Notes under the pieces: generated by a model | The model's database searches: none | What the model was told of the DNA's origin: nothing | The model's input: the letters and a program-made list of their open reading frames with translations, nothing else | Position numbers and translations under genes: made by a program | Shown: positions 38,445 through 48,915 of the stretch, in pieces | How the letters are laid out: each line of letters opens with the position of its first letter | How positions within the stretch are numbered: the stretch's first letter is position 1 | DNA from: Sabellastarte sp. h YS-2021 | Lineage: Eukaryota > Annelida > Polychaeta > Sabellida > Sabellidae | DNA length: 64,000 bases | Assembly (NCBI GenBank): GCA_964017235.1 | Contig: OZ024931.1 | Span: 120,291,530-120,355,529 of the forward strand | Direction of reading: 5' to 3'

Positions 38445-39565
38445 AACAAGAGGGTCAAAGATGTCCCAAAAGGTTGCGCAGGCAGAAATAAGGTTAGCGA
38501 CTGTTGTAATTACATTTAGAAACAAGGAAAGAAATGTTAGGTCACCCAGTTAAGCTGAATGTGTTAGACATGCTTAGTTTTATTTATTTGGGGTTTTACG
38601 TCGCTTTCAACACTGTACAGGTCATATCACGACAGGTAGTTGGAAGGGCAGAGGAAACCAGTACATATAGTTCGCTAGGGTTCTGTACTGTAAACTGCCG
38701 ACCAACGGCAAGCAACTACCAGCTTTCCCACTTATGGCCATGACGGGGATCGAACCCCGGCCGCAGAGGTGGGAGGCAAGAGTGTTACCACTCTGCCACC
38801 GTGGCCCCTAGACATGCTTAGAAATGTAAAACTTGTAATCTAGGTTACATAATTGTATCTATGCTATAAACGGACAAACGAAAAGACGGAATTACACCAA
38901 TTTCGAAAGCAACTTAGGTATGATGGTGATGTATCTCCCTGTCAAGTTTGAATTCGATTGGACAAAGCGTTTTCAAGTTAGAGTCCGGAAACGGAAATGT
39001 TGACGGACAAACAAACATACGGAATTACACCAATTTCGAAAGGAACCTAGCTATGATGGTGATCTATCTCCCTGTCAAGTTTGAATTCGATTGGACACAG
39101 CGTTTTCGAGTTAGAGTCCGGAAACAGAAATGTTGATGGACAGATAAATGGACAAAAACCAGAGAAACGAACGGACTGAATTACACCAATTTTGAAAGGA
39201 ACCTAGCTATGATGGTGATCTATCTCCCTGTCAAGTTTGAATTCGATTGGACAAACCGTTTTCGAGTTAGAGTCCGGAAACGGAAATGTTGACGGACAAA
39301 CGGACAGACGGAATTACACCAATTTTGAAAGGAACCTAGCTATGATGGTGATTTATCTCCCTGTCAAGTTTGAATTCGATTGGACAAACCGTTTTCGAGT
39401 TAGAGTCCAGAAACGGAAATTTTGATGGACAGACAAACGGACAAAAAACGGACAAACGAAGAAACGGAATTACACCAATTTCGAAAGGAACCTAGCTGTG
39501 ATGGTGATCTATCTCCCCGTCAAGTTTGAATTCGATTGGACAAACCGTTTTTGAGTTCTCAGGAG
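38445..39565 (+). mobile_element. F6: satellite-bearing element, ends uncertain
   Basis: A possible left end is aacaagagggtcaaagatgt, which recalls the aacaagag start of F5. Five repeat units begin at about 38889, 39021, 39178, 39311 and 39467 (gaattacaccaatttcgaaa). The spacing alternates 132/157/133/156, so the working unit is a 289-bp dimer. Each unit has cgttttcgagttagagtccg. No convincing right hairpin was found. A SINE is inserted at 38578-38808. Confidence 0.6.
38578..38808 (-). repeat. tRNA-derived SINE with 13-bp target duplication
   Basis: Reverse orientation. The tRNA-like head is at the right: on the minus strand ggggccacggtggcagagtg holds the A-box, and gggttcgatccccg the B-box. 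The body includes ggtttcctctgcccttcc, and the tail taaaaccccaaataaata is at the left. It is flanked by tagacatgcttag on both sides (38565-38577 and 38809-38821), proving retrotransposition. The low divergence from 41976-42210 suggests a young, active family. Confidence 0.95.
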
Positions 39566-41211
39566 ACACAGCCAGCCCTGACAAAAGTTTGTCTTTGGAG
39601 AAACTATTCCCTTACTAAAGAATGCTTGTGCTATAATGAACTCCTGTAAGTTTCAAATTCAAATTTAACTGTTCAGGCCAATATTCGGTACAAATACAAA
39701 TACTTGGAGCAAGTCTACTCATTTTGTGAAGTCCACAGTAAAAACAAATGAACATTGAATACCTTATATCTATCAATTGTTCATACTTGTGCAATGGTTA
39801 TTTGTTTTTGATCTTTGGTGACTGAGTATGGGCACATTCAGAGTATTCATAATGCACTTATTTGCATTTATATTTTTATTTAGGTATTATTTTGTGTACA
39901 AACAAAAAAGAATAGTGATGAAAATAACAAAAAATTTTAATCCCTAAAATTTTAATATACAAGTTGAATCAAGAATAAACATTATTAGTGATAGTAAAAA
40001 TCAGTAAAACCCTGGGAAACAAACTTCAGTCAAATCTTGAGGGATGAAGCAAATTCTGCTTAACAAGGACCTTATGGTTCCTAATGTCAAACTGTTATGA
40101 CCGTCGTCAATTACAAACCATTGTACATGTCAGGGCACTCTTTTGAACATGTTTAAAGTACACGATTTAGCAATTTATAAAAGAAGATGCAATGCTGTGA
40201 CTTTTGAAGGGAATTAGTTGATAATTGTATAATATGGATTTCTGATGTTGCTGAGAAATCTAACTTAACAATTGAAAGGAAACTTGCCCATCAGTGAGAA
40301 ATGTGCAAGTGTACGATTACATGTTCCATGTATATGTGATTACCTCAAAATGAGGTATCCAAAATGGATATACTGGACAGCTCATTTTTCAATAAGCAAT
40401 GGCCAGACACAAGTTCTCTCTTACTGAAGACATTATTATAATGGAAAAAGATCGACAACTAGACAGCAAATACAGAAACGACCACATGGACAGGAGTGAT
40501 CACTGTAGTAACAGAATTCTATCAAAACGGGTAATTTGATAAGTATGTCATTGAGTAAAAGTTATTTATTTCCAGTAAGTATTTTCTTTAAGTATTTCAG
40601 TTTATCATAATCAAGAATGTAAAAACTGAGGACCCTGCAGCAAACAACACATTAAGAACAAAATTTACATAGTTTGATTCATATGTCCACTAATACCATT
40701 CAGATTTCCTTGTAAAATTGCCATTACCATAGAGTATTAAGAATAGACATTCTGAACACTAAATGTTAAAGTAAATTTACTCTTATATGTGTTACTTTAT
40801 ATGGAATTATGGGCAGGAAATTCCTGCATTTACAAATGTCACAGAAATTTATATGTATACCATATTTTTGTAACACTGACGAGTTACTTGATATAGCAAT
40901 GGTATTTTATGAGGTAACTGATCTTGGCTGCAGGAATTTCTTCTATTACGCAGATAAGTGACCCGATTTCTGAATACAATTACTTCATTCACTGATTTTC
41001 ATTATCACTGCAGGAATTTTATACCGCAGGAGGTCGTCCATTGTTCGTAAATGATATATTCCAATGAAATGTCAATGTTAAATATATTCTTGGCTATGTT
41101 ACCATGACGCACAAAAAATATGCATACCAAGACTTGTCACACGCTGAATGTCTGTGTATTTCTCTCCATATACTGTATAGATCCCTCTCTGAGTGTAGAG
41201 GAACACACTAT
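39566..41211. other. AT-rich DNA, no gene recognised
   Basis: Nothing recognised. Confidence 0.5.
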
Positions 41212-41239
41212 TACTAGTAGCCTTGTTGAAGGCTCAAGT

Positions 41240-41815
41240 TCCAAAATAGTGCTGCTAGAATTGTCACAAATTTGTGTAAATACACTCGGATAACTCTGGT
41301 ACTCAGGAAACTCCATTGGCTCCCTATTCAGTTTCGCTCAGAGTTCAAACTCAGGCTACCCTGGTGTACAAGTTTATTCATACTGGTTTCCCTAAATATT
41401 TTGCTCCACATCTATCCACATACCGCACTACTTACAATACTAGACGCAGTCAGAGTGTTGACAATTTCCTCAATGTACCAAAATTTCAACCTACAATTCA
41501 CAAGTCCACTTAGTCTAAGCAGTTTGGCTTCAGTTTTGCCTTTGATGCTCCCACTGTTTGGAATTCACTTCCTGAAGACATCCGTGCATCACCCACTATT
41601 GCCTGTTTTTGAAAGAAGCTCAAACCTATCTCTACGCAAAGGCATATCCTCCTTAGCTCATTTTCTCTTATGGCTTCTCCATGGTGCCGACCTGTTTTTG
41701 TCCCTGGACTTTGAATTTGCATATTGCTGTTGTCTTGTTGCGCCTTAGAGTCCACTACTCAGTGGAGATTAAGCGCTATAAAAGTCAATTTAGAATTAGA
41801 ATTAGGGAAAGTTTT
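41240..41815 (+). mobile_element. CR1/L2-type LINE, 3' fragment
   Basis: Forward frames encode a LINE C-terminus: LCKYTRITLVLRKLHWLPIQ (from about 41272), ATLVYKFIHTGFPKYFAPHL, then after a stop FAFDAPTVWNSLPEDIRASP (about 41540-41600) and KKLKP. Motif order matches CR1/L2-like elements and the fragment at 17316-17990. The 3' end is gagattaagcgctataaaag followed by short tagaat repeats. It is 5'-truncated and carries stops and frame changes. Confidence 0.82.
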
Positions 41816-41975
41816 CAGTTCAGATAATGGAGTTTCAGTTTCTATAATGTACTCATACATGTACTGACTTTCACAGCAGCATACAGCAAAGAGAAAGATA
41901 CAGTTCTATCTCTTAACTTGTATGAGTGCCTTATGAATACCAAATATCTGTGTGCATATTTGAAAAGATATCATG

Positions 41976-42210
41976 GGGGCCACGGTGGCAGAGTGGTAAC
42001 ACTCTCGCCTCCCACCTCTGAGGCCGGGGTTCAGTTCCCGGCACGGCCTCAAGTGGGAAAGCTGGTAGTTGCTTGCCGTTGGTCGGCAGTTTACAGTACA
42101 GAACCCTGACGAACTGTATGTACTGGTTTCCTCTGCCCTTCCAACTACCTGCTGTGATATGACCTGTACAGTGTTGAAAGCGACGTAAAACCCCAAATAA
42201 ATTAATAAAT
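41976..42210 (+). repeat. tRNA-derived SINE with 13-bp target duplication
   Basis: Starts ggggccacggtggcagagtg (A-box tggcagagtgg), then ggggttcagttcccggc (B-box), the conserved body and an AT tail aataaattaataaat. It is flanked by aaaagatatcatg (41963-41975, 42211-42223). The tRNA-like head is not called a tRNA gene because the cloverleaf's 3' half is replaced by SINE body. Confidence 0.95.
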
Positions 42211-42442
42211 AAAAGATATCATGCAAATTTGAGCCTACAGCAAGGCTATATTACTGGTAGTTGTAAGTTGTAACCCTTCCCATTTCACATAAACTGAAGA
42301 ACACAAGCTGGACACAAGATACATTTTTCATGGAAGGGTACTGTACTCATTGAAATCATAATTCTGAGACTGAAACCTAAAATAAAACTTCCAAATATCT
42401 GTGTGCATGTTTGAAAAGATATCATGCAAATTTCAGCCTTAA

Positions 42443-43016
42443 CTCTTTTACCGCGACGTTCACGCAATAAACGTATTTGGAAATGCTGTGGTCGACTGAC
42501 GTTGACTTTATTATAAAGTGAGACAGGCGACGGCAATCTCGGTGACGTATTGAATCACAAAACACTACATATGACATCTTTAAGTTGTACTAATGACGTA
42601 ATTTATCATTGAAACAGAAAGCCAAGTATTTCATTGGTAAAATCAGAAGCCAATTAAGTTACTGTTTGTTTCTCATGATATATTATGTATTTCTTTTTTG
42701 CTGTCTATTCATGACTAGCACAACAGCCAAGCAATTAAAAAACGAATTTCTCAGTTACTATGAGTACATAATGTGTATGTCTATTTACAATATTTTATTG
42801 GATTAACATCAGGCCAATTAAAATGAAGTTCACTATTGCCTAGGAGATATGCATTGATTGACTGACCCCTGTAACCTTGCAAAACACTGTGAAATGTGCC
42901 ATTTTGATTGACACATGTCTGATGCAAAATAATTCCGCACTGAAATATTCACTATTTACGTTATATATAGCGTTTTATCTACATGTCGACGGTATTCGCC
43001 AACAGCACCGATAAAG
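42443..43016. mobile_element. piggyBac-like MITE in a TTAA site
   Basis: It is flanked by TTAA (42439-42442 and 43017-43020). The left terminus is ctcttttaccgcgacgttca; the right terminus reverse-complements to ctttatcggtgctgttggcg, an imperfect inverted repeat in the CYCTTT style of piggyBac ends. The host site, agccTTAAgcaaggct, is the palindromic end of the neighbouring repeat. The 574-bp interior has no transposase. Confidence 0.75.
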
Positions 43017-43579
43017 TTAAGCAAGGTTATATTACTGGTAGTTATAAGTTGTAACCCTTCCCATTTCACATAAACTGAAGAACACAAGCTGGACACAAGA
43101 TACATCTTTTCATGGAAGGGTACTGTACTCATTGAAATCATAATTCTGAGACTGAAACCTAAAATCAAACTTCCTTAACTACTTTTCCTTTTATAGCGAA
43201 TGTAGTGGCTTGGATACCATCCATGTGTGTTTTATCATTATTATTATTATTTTAGAATGGCTTCTGCATCTAGTGAAGCATAGGGATCTACCTGATGGTG
43301 ATTCTTGAAGTTTGGGACAAAATCTTTTGTTGTTATTATTGTGAATTTTCATTTGATGACTATTTATAAATTGTTTATTTCATTTTCACATAATTTCATA
43401 GAGTTGTGGTGTAAATGTTTTTACTTACATTTTTCAACTTTCAGTATTGAGCCCATGAAACACTTAATGACAGTTTGGGAGCTAGTTCATACAGCAAAAC
43501 CTGTATCATCTGAATACCCGTCCGAAGTTTTACCGATTTCACCATTTATTTTCCAATGCACGCTACCTGTTATATCTAC

Positions 43580-43812
43580 TGTAGCCTTGCTTAAGGCTCA
43601 AATTTGCACGATATATTTTCAAACATGCACACAGATATTCGGTATTCATAAAGCACTCATACATTTAAGGAGATATAAGCTTATATTTCTCTTAGCTGTA
43701 TGCTCCTGTAAAAGTCAGTACATGTATGAGTACATTACAGAAACTGGAACTCCATTATCTGAACTGAAAACATTCATGTTGTGCAAAGAAACTTGAGCCT
43801 TCAGCAAGGCTA
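43580..43812 (-). mobile_element. Palindrome-ended repeat, uninterrupted copy
   Basis: Runs from gtagccttgcttaaggctca to ttgagccttcagcaaggcta. Reverse-complemented, it aligns with the pieces of 41212-42252 outside the LINE and SINE, which shows where those inserted. Confidence 0.7.
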
Positions 43813-45010
43813 CATCTCCTGTATGATAAACCCTTTGGTACAAGACATAATCTCCCTGTCCTGACATGTTCTGGTAATAAAGGTCTGTTGTAGGAGTATG
43901 ATCACCTCAACTTTGGGCTCATCTACTGAGTACAGTTTGAGCATAGAAGTCTACTTGTATTAATTTTTAATGAATACATGCCCAGGCAATATAGGGATTT
44001 TATGGACAGACACACCACATTTATGACATCAGACCTATAAAAAGACACTATCACATGCTGACAGGGGCCTTTTTCTGTGAGTAATTCTGACTCCATGGAG
44101 GGCATAATAAAAACAGATCCAATGTTGTAGCATCAATTCACCATCTATGACAGATCTGTGTATTATGTTAGCAATAATGCAGGATTTTGTCATTATAAGA
44201 GTTAGCATGTGTTCCCTGAATGCCGACCTTCAGTCCTTTCTTTTCAATGGTCAAACTGTTTCCACACATTAGATATTAAACATTGAAAATGATGAAACCA
44301 AATTTCAAGGGATTAGAATAACATTTACAATGTTATCCCAAGTAAGAGTGTAATTTTCAATGGAAAATGTTCAGACCCAATATACAATTCTACTTTAAAG
44401 GAGTTTTGCTTTTAATTTGCTCGCCTGTGTATAAATAATTAAATATATTTGAGGAACATACACTTTCCTTTAGTTTATTGACGTGACTACTTATTTCCCA
44501 ACAACCCTATTTTTTCTGTTACAAGACATATGAACTAGGATCAGTGGCTGGTGCTTGAAGTATACATCTGGTATGGGGGGGGGGGGGGAAGTTACATTTA
44601 AAAGCAATGAAAGTCATAATATTAGCACCAGGCATTAACAATCAGCAGGTAGGAGTCTGTGGAAACACTGACTAATATCATTACTTCCAAGTCCATCATT
44701 CAAGCTTTTCTTTTCCACATGACAAAATTGTCAATAAATGAAATGTCATAAAGCATTATAAATATTTTAGTACTTGGGTATTATAAAATATGGACCTATT
44801 GTTAGAAAGAATATAGTAGGAGTGTCCCATTAAGTATACACACTTTATTCACTGAAGGCAATGGATCAAAGCTCTTTTAAAAGAGATGAAAAGTTACTTC
44901 TTATGTATAATTGTCAATAAATATATGGTAATAAATGGACCAGAAGGACTTAATTTGGTACAACATGGCACTTGTCTCAAACCAAAAGGCCTATAAGAAT
45001 ATATTTAATA
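43813..45010. other. AT-rich DNA, no gene recognised
   Basis: Contains a poly-G run at about 44575-44588. Nothing else recognised. Confidence 0.5.
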
Positions 45011-45660
45011 AGGTGAAATGCGTCAACCTTCTACACCTTACAGAATCCAAAGAATAACCCGGACAACATTTTAAAACTCATGATCACTATGACAAGGTCA
45101 AAGGACAAATCAAGGTCACACTATGCTGTTGCACACCTACAACCCCCAACTAATTTCCCAACCAAGTATCAACTTCTTACACTTTACAGTTTGAGATATA
45201 GGCCAAACAAGATTTTATAGGTCAAGGTCACACCATGATGTTACACAAATACAACCCCTAACAAATGTCCCTACCAAGATATAGCCCGGACAAAATTTTA
45301 TAGGTCAAGGTCACTATGACAAGGTCAAAGGTCAACTCAAGGTCACACCATGACACTGCACACCTACAACCCCGAACCAATATTCCCTACCAAGTATCAT
45401 TTTCCTACACCTTACAGTTTCCGAGATAAAGCCCGGACAAGATTTTATAGGTCAACGTCACTACGACAAGGTCAAATCAAGGTCACACCATGACGTTGCA
45501 CACCTACACCCCCTAACCAATGTCCCTACCAAGTATCCACTTCCTACACCTTACGGTTTCTGAGATACAGCCTGGACAAACTTTTTCCTGCCATTCGCCA
45601 AGCAGAATGCCCATGGGTGACAACAATACCCAGAGAACCTTTAAGAGCTGTGGGGTAAAG
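45011..45660 (+). mobile_element. F3-B: 5'-truncated F3 element
   Basis: About four F3 monomers (gagatatagcccggacaa, caaggtcaaaggtcaa) precede an intact right end with agctgtggggta at 45646-45657. The left domain with its hairpin is absent. Confidence 0.75.
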
Positions 45661-47859
45661 AGAAAACAAAACATAACTGGATCAGTGTCTTTCCATTGGC
45701 AAATAGGTTTCTGGTTTACCATATTCTTTAACACAGTTTGATAAACCGAAACAGTAAACAAAATCATATATTTAAAAAAAATCCCATTATTCAAAGTTAA
45801 ATCACCCGATTTCCTCGGTGACAAATTCCTTCCTGTAATAACTGTCTGAAGTATGTTTTTAGACTTAAATAACTATGATCACTGAGAAAACTAACTACAG
45901 AAAGCTGGCTTGGTATAAGGGCAAGGTCATAACTAGCCTAAAGCAACTTTCCACAACATAAACAATCATAAACATCCATCATCAAAGCCCACACTATTAT
46001 AAAAGCTTCCTGTCTATTTTCTGGTAATTAGTATCAATATTTATATACATGTACTCTAACTACAACCCATCCTCCCAAGGGGCCTACCAGTACTTCCATG
46101 TTGACACTAAATGACTGGTTCACAGGCACTAAGGATGTGTTTCCATGAAGCTGAAGGCTGACACCTGATGCAAATTCTCTCTTCTATTATTTTTATATGT
46201 ATTTTTACATACCAGCATTTTCTCTAGCAAGACTTTTTCAATCAAAAAAACTATCTCTCTCAGAAACCAGAGTGTCTACGGCCTACTTTGCACCCGCACA
46301 TTGTTTTGCATCTTCCACACATTATACAAGTACAAAACATCTAACACTATATATTATGTATATTTTGTATCTAATTGCATAAATGTATGACCAATAGATA
46401 CACATTATTATAGCAATTGTAAAGCATACATCCTGGTAAATTTCCAGAATTCCTTGCAGATTCCGTGAGGGTTTGTTGTTGGCATAAAATACACATACAT
46501 GAAGATAATATACCATGACTTGTGTTGATGGTTGAAAATGCCTTATTTTCTCACTGGCAAGACTGAAATAAAGTATCTGTGTTGGTTATCTGCTTGTTAA
46601 TACTTACTGTTAACTTTATATAAAATAAACTAAACACTGATAGCTCACGGTTGATAACTTCATAATATTGTAAAAGAAATCTGGTACAAAAATCAGCAAA
46701 CTGGCATCAGTGATTGACTGTCCAATTTACAGGGATTGACTAACTGATTTCTTTTAAATAACCTCATGTTCTACACCTTGTACTGATCACGCCATAATGG
46801 ATAGTTGAGTTAATGGAGGAGAGCAATGCATACACACACTGAAAACCATCAGACAGCAGAAAGCAACTACCAACTTTCCCAATTTCCACACCATAACACC
46901 CCTATTCTGTTAGAAGGAAATATACATCAATGGTGAATACAATCGAAGAGGCAGCCTGATAACTGGATAATGGGTTGATAATATTTAGCTTTTACCTGAC
47001 TTATCTAACCTGACCACTTTTCAAGACAAGTACATTTATGTACCAGATATGTATTAATGGATTGAATTCCATGAAAAACAACTGACCTTCGATGGCAGCT
47101 GGAATTCTGTGGAAAAGATTGATTATAAAATAACAGGCCCCTTTTTGTTTGCTTATTATACCATAAGTTTTGTGTGTAGTAAAAAAGTTTTCTACATAAT
47201 TATACTCAACACGTAATACATGTAAAAGCAAGGCATTTTTGTGTAATTTTATTTCTGCCATTAATAGTTTTTGAATCCTTTCTCAGACTAACTGCATGAG
47301 AAAGGATTACATTGATACTTTCCGATTTAAAATCCCAACAGGAATTTTTATGAAGTTAAAATAAAAAGGTTAGTCAGAAAGTTAATGAAAACATATAAAA
47401 CCAAGGAAATATTTGAATTCAAATTTTAAAAAATCACATCACAAAAGCAAACAGTTTGTGCCAGCTCACCCCTCCATAGAGTAAAACTTTTTGGTTATAA
47501 ATTATAATACTCAAGATTTGAAATGTCACAAAAGTAAAAGCCTGTTTCTTTGGTTTTTACTGTTAAGAGTACTTGAGTACTCATAACAGAATACAATAAT
47601 CAATAACGGCATTCAGAGAGTGCATACCTTTGCCAGTGTCCAGTACCTCTTCATCACTTATGAATGCAATGAAAATGAAAATCCTTTAAAAATCATGGAT
47701 TCAGAATTGGTTGCCCATCATTTCCAAATTTAAATAAGTTCTGTGTGAGACTAAGACACACCAAATTTGATTTAAATCTGTACAGTAGTTTTTAAGCGTG
47801 AGTACTAGCTAGGATGGCGCTTCTAGAGATCACTTTTTTTTGTTTATTTTTTCTGTCAT
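45661..47859. other. AT-rich DNA with one SINE remnant
   Basis: No gene recognised. About 46783-46905 (actgatcacgccataatgga, then gaaagcaactaccaactttc) aligns loosely with the minus-strand SINE body and is probably an old copy. Confidence 0.45.
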
Positions 47860-47912
47860 GAAGTTAAGCAGCAATCGGCTACATTAGTACTTGGATGAGT
47901 GACCACCTCAGT
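47860..47912 (+). pseudogene. 5S rRNA-derived fragment (pseudogene or 5S-type SINE head)
   Basis: gaagttaagcagcaatcggc followed by ttagtacttggatgagtgac and cacct matches the 3' half of metazoan 5S rRNA, including the A-box/C-box internal promoter region and the highly conserved TTAGTACTTGGATG loop-E/helix segment. The 5' half of 5S is missing and the following sequence is not 5S. It may be a truncated pseudogene or the head of a 5S-derived SINE (SINE3 type). Confidence 0.8.
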
Positions 47913-48420
47913 GCACTGCTCATGTCTCTGATGGCTTTGCGGCTCATGCTAGTAGACCGAAACCCCTGTTGGCCAGATAAAAACTGGTTACCGGAGCTTT
48001 GAAACAATCAAAATGTGGTATTTTGTATGTTTGTTACTGTGTAGTGAAAATTAATTGCAGGTATACATGAGCTGTAACTTGTAACTGGAAATTGCCACAT
48101 ATTTATTAAGTGTGTAAACATCATTTTTGTTCAATATAAAGTAAAAATATTACATATTTTACCATTATTACCAAATGTGTAAATTTTTTGTTGATTTGAT
48201 GAAGTATCAGGCATTAGAAAGCCTACAATGAGGACATTTTCAACAACTGATTCCCAAATATTCTTCGCGAATTTTGTTACTTATATCAGAAACAAACCAA
48301 AAACTGCATACTGGAATCATTATCAATTTTATGAGAAAATTAGGGACTTCAAAACTCAGGTTCTGCTTGTACTTAATAATTTGACACATACCAATTACGT
48401 TTATATATTGTACTGCTTAC
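47913..48420. other. Spacer downstream of the minus-strand exon (probable intron)
   Basis: AT-rich. It begins, on the minus strand, with the donor sequence gtaagc of the exon at 48421-48603. No further exon seen. Confidence 0.45.
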
Positions 48421-48603
48421 CAGCTATTGCAAATAGCGAGTTTCCCAGCACAACCAAGGTGAGCCATGGAGGGGGCCGAGGACTGCGTAATAAAACTGGC
48501 TTCTCTGATGTTCTGTGGGAGAGTTCATCATCTTGGAGTGTGGATTTACATCTACCTGAGTAACCCATTGGTATGTCTTCAGTTATAACCTGAGCTGTTT
48601 TAC
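48421..48603 (-). CDS. Probable internal coding exon of a host gene (kelch-like motif possible)
   Basis: On the minus strand a 183-bp open segment lies between an acceptor (ttgataattgcag at 48604-48616) and a GT donor (gtaagc starting at 48420). Splitting codons at phase 1 on both sides gives a symmetric exon of 61 codons. The translation begins GKTAQVITEDIPMGYSGRCK, has an acidic and basic middle, a proline-rich stretch SPRPPPW and ends LTLVVLGNSLFAIAG. That end resembles the start of a kelch beta-propeller blade (hydrophobic strand, then LFAIAG in the place of the usual LYxVGG), but one exon is too little to assign a family. Composition is more GC-rich and less repetitive than the surroundings. 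No other exon of the gene was identified, so the window probably lies largely in introns or flanks of a minus-strand gene. Confidence 0.6.
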
Positions 48604-48915
48604 CTGCAATTATCAAAACAATGTTTTTCTCAATTAAAAAGATTAAGCAAAGCATGCAAAAATATTACCAGTAAAATGTCAGCAAGTTTTTCACAATTAT
48701 TTTGAGAGAATAAAATAAATTAAAACATCATCACTTAAAATGACTTGCATAACATGGTGGTGAAATATATTCGGATTTTTGCAAGTTTGTTAATCCTGAA
48801 ATATTATTTCAAACCATAAAATTAGGTTATTATGCAATAAGTATTTAAAATATTACACAACTACAATAAAACAAGATATTTTTTTTAAATCTCAAAAAAA
48901 GCTTCTGCAATGTAT
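48604..48915. other. Probable intron sequence
   Basis: AT-rich and without repeats, directly upstream (minus strand) of the exon's acceptor site. Confidence 0.4.

Larger units (their letters stand above)
41212..42252 (+). mobile_element. Palindrome-ended repeat (gccttgctgaaggc), carries LINE and SINE
   Basis: The left end is gtagccttgttgaaggctca and the right end is gagcctacagcaaggcta; each end is itself a short hairpin and the two are inverted copies. A single uninterrupted relative lies at 43580-43812 in the opposite orientation. A LINE interrupts it near 41240-41815 and a SINE at 41976-42210. Without those it would be about 230 bp. The class is unknown, probably a small MITE. Confidence 0.65.
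41942..43174 (+). repeat. Tandem pair of ~204-bp units, each disrupted by a different transposon
   Basis: Unit 1 is 41942-42392; subtracting the SINE and one target duplication leaves 203 bp. Unit 2 is 42393-43174; subtracting the TTAA element and one TTAA leaves 204 bp. Both begin aaatatctgtgtgcat and end aaacttcc. The duplication therefore predates both insertions. Confidence 0.85.

Noticed and set aside
38745-42035. tRNA genes at the A/B-box sequences
   Set aside because: The tRNA-like parts are heads of SINEs with target duplications, AT tails and no complete cloverleaf 3' half.
45513-45824. 103-residue minus-strand frame
   Set aside because: It starts in unique DNA and ends in F3 satellite (KVCPGCISETV also occurs in the frame at 24193-24432), so it is repeat-derived.
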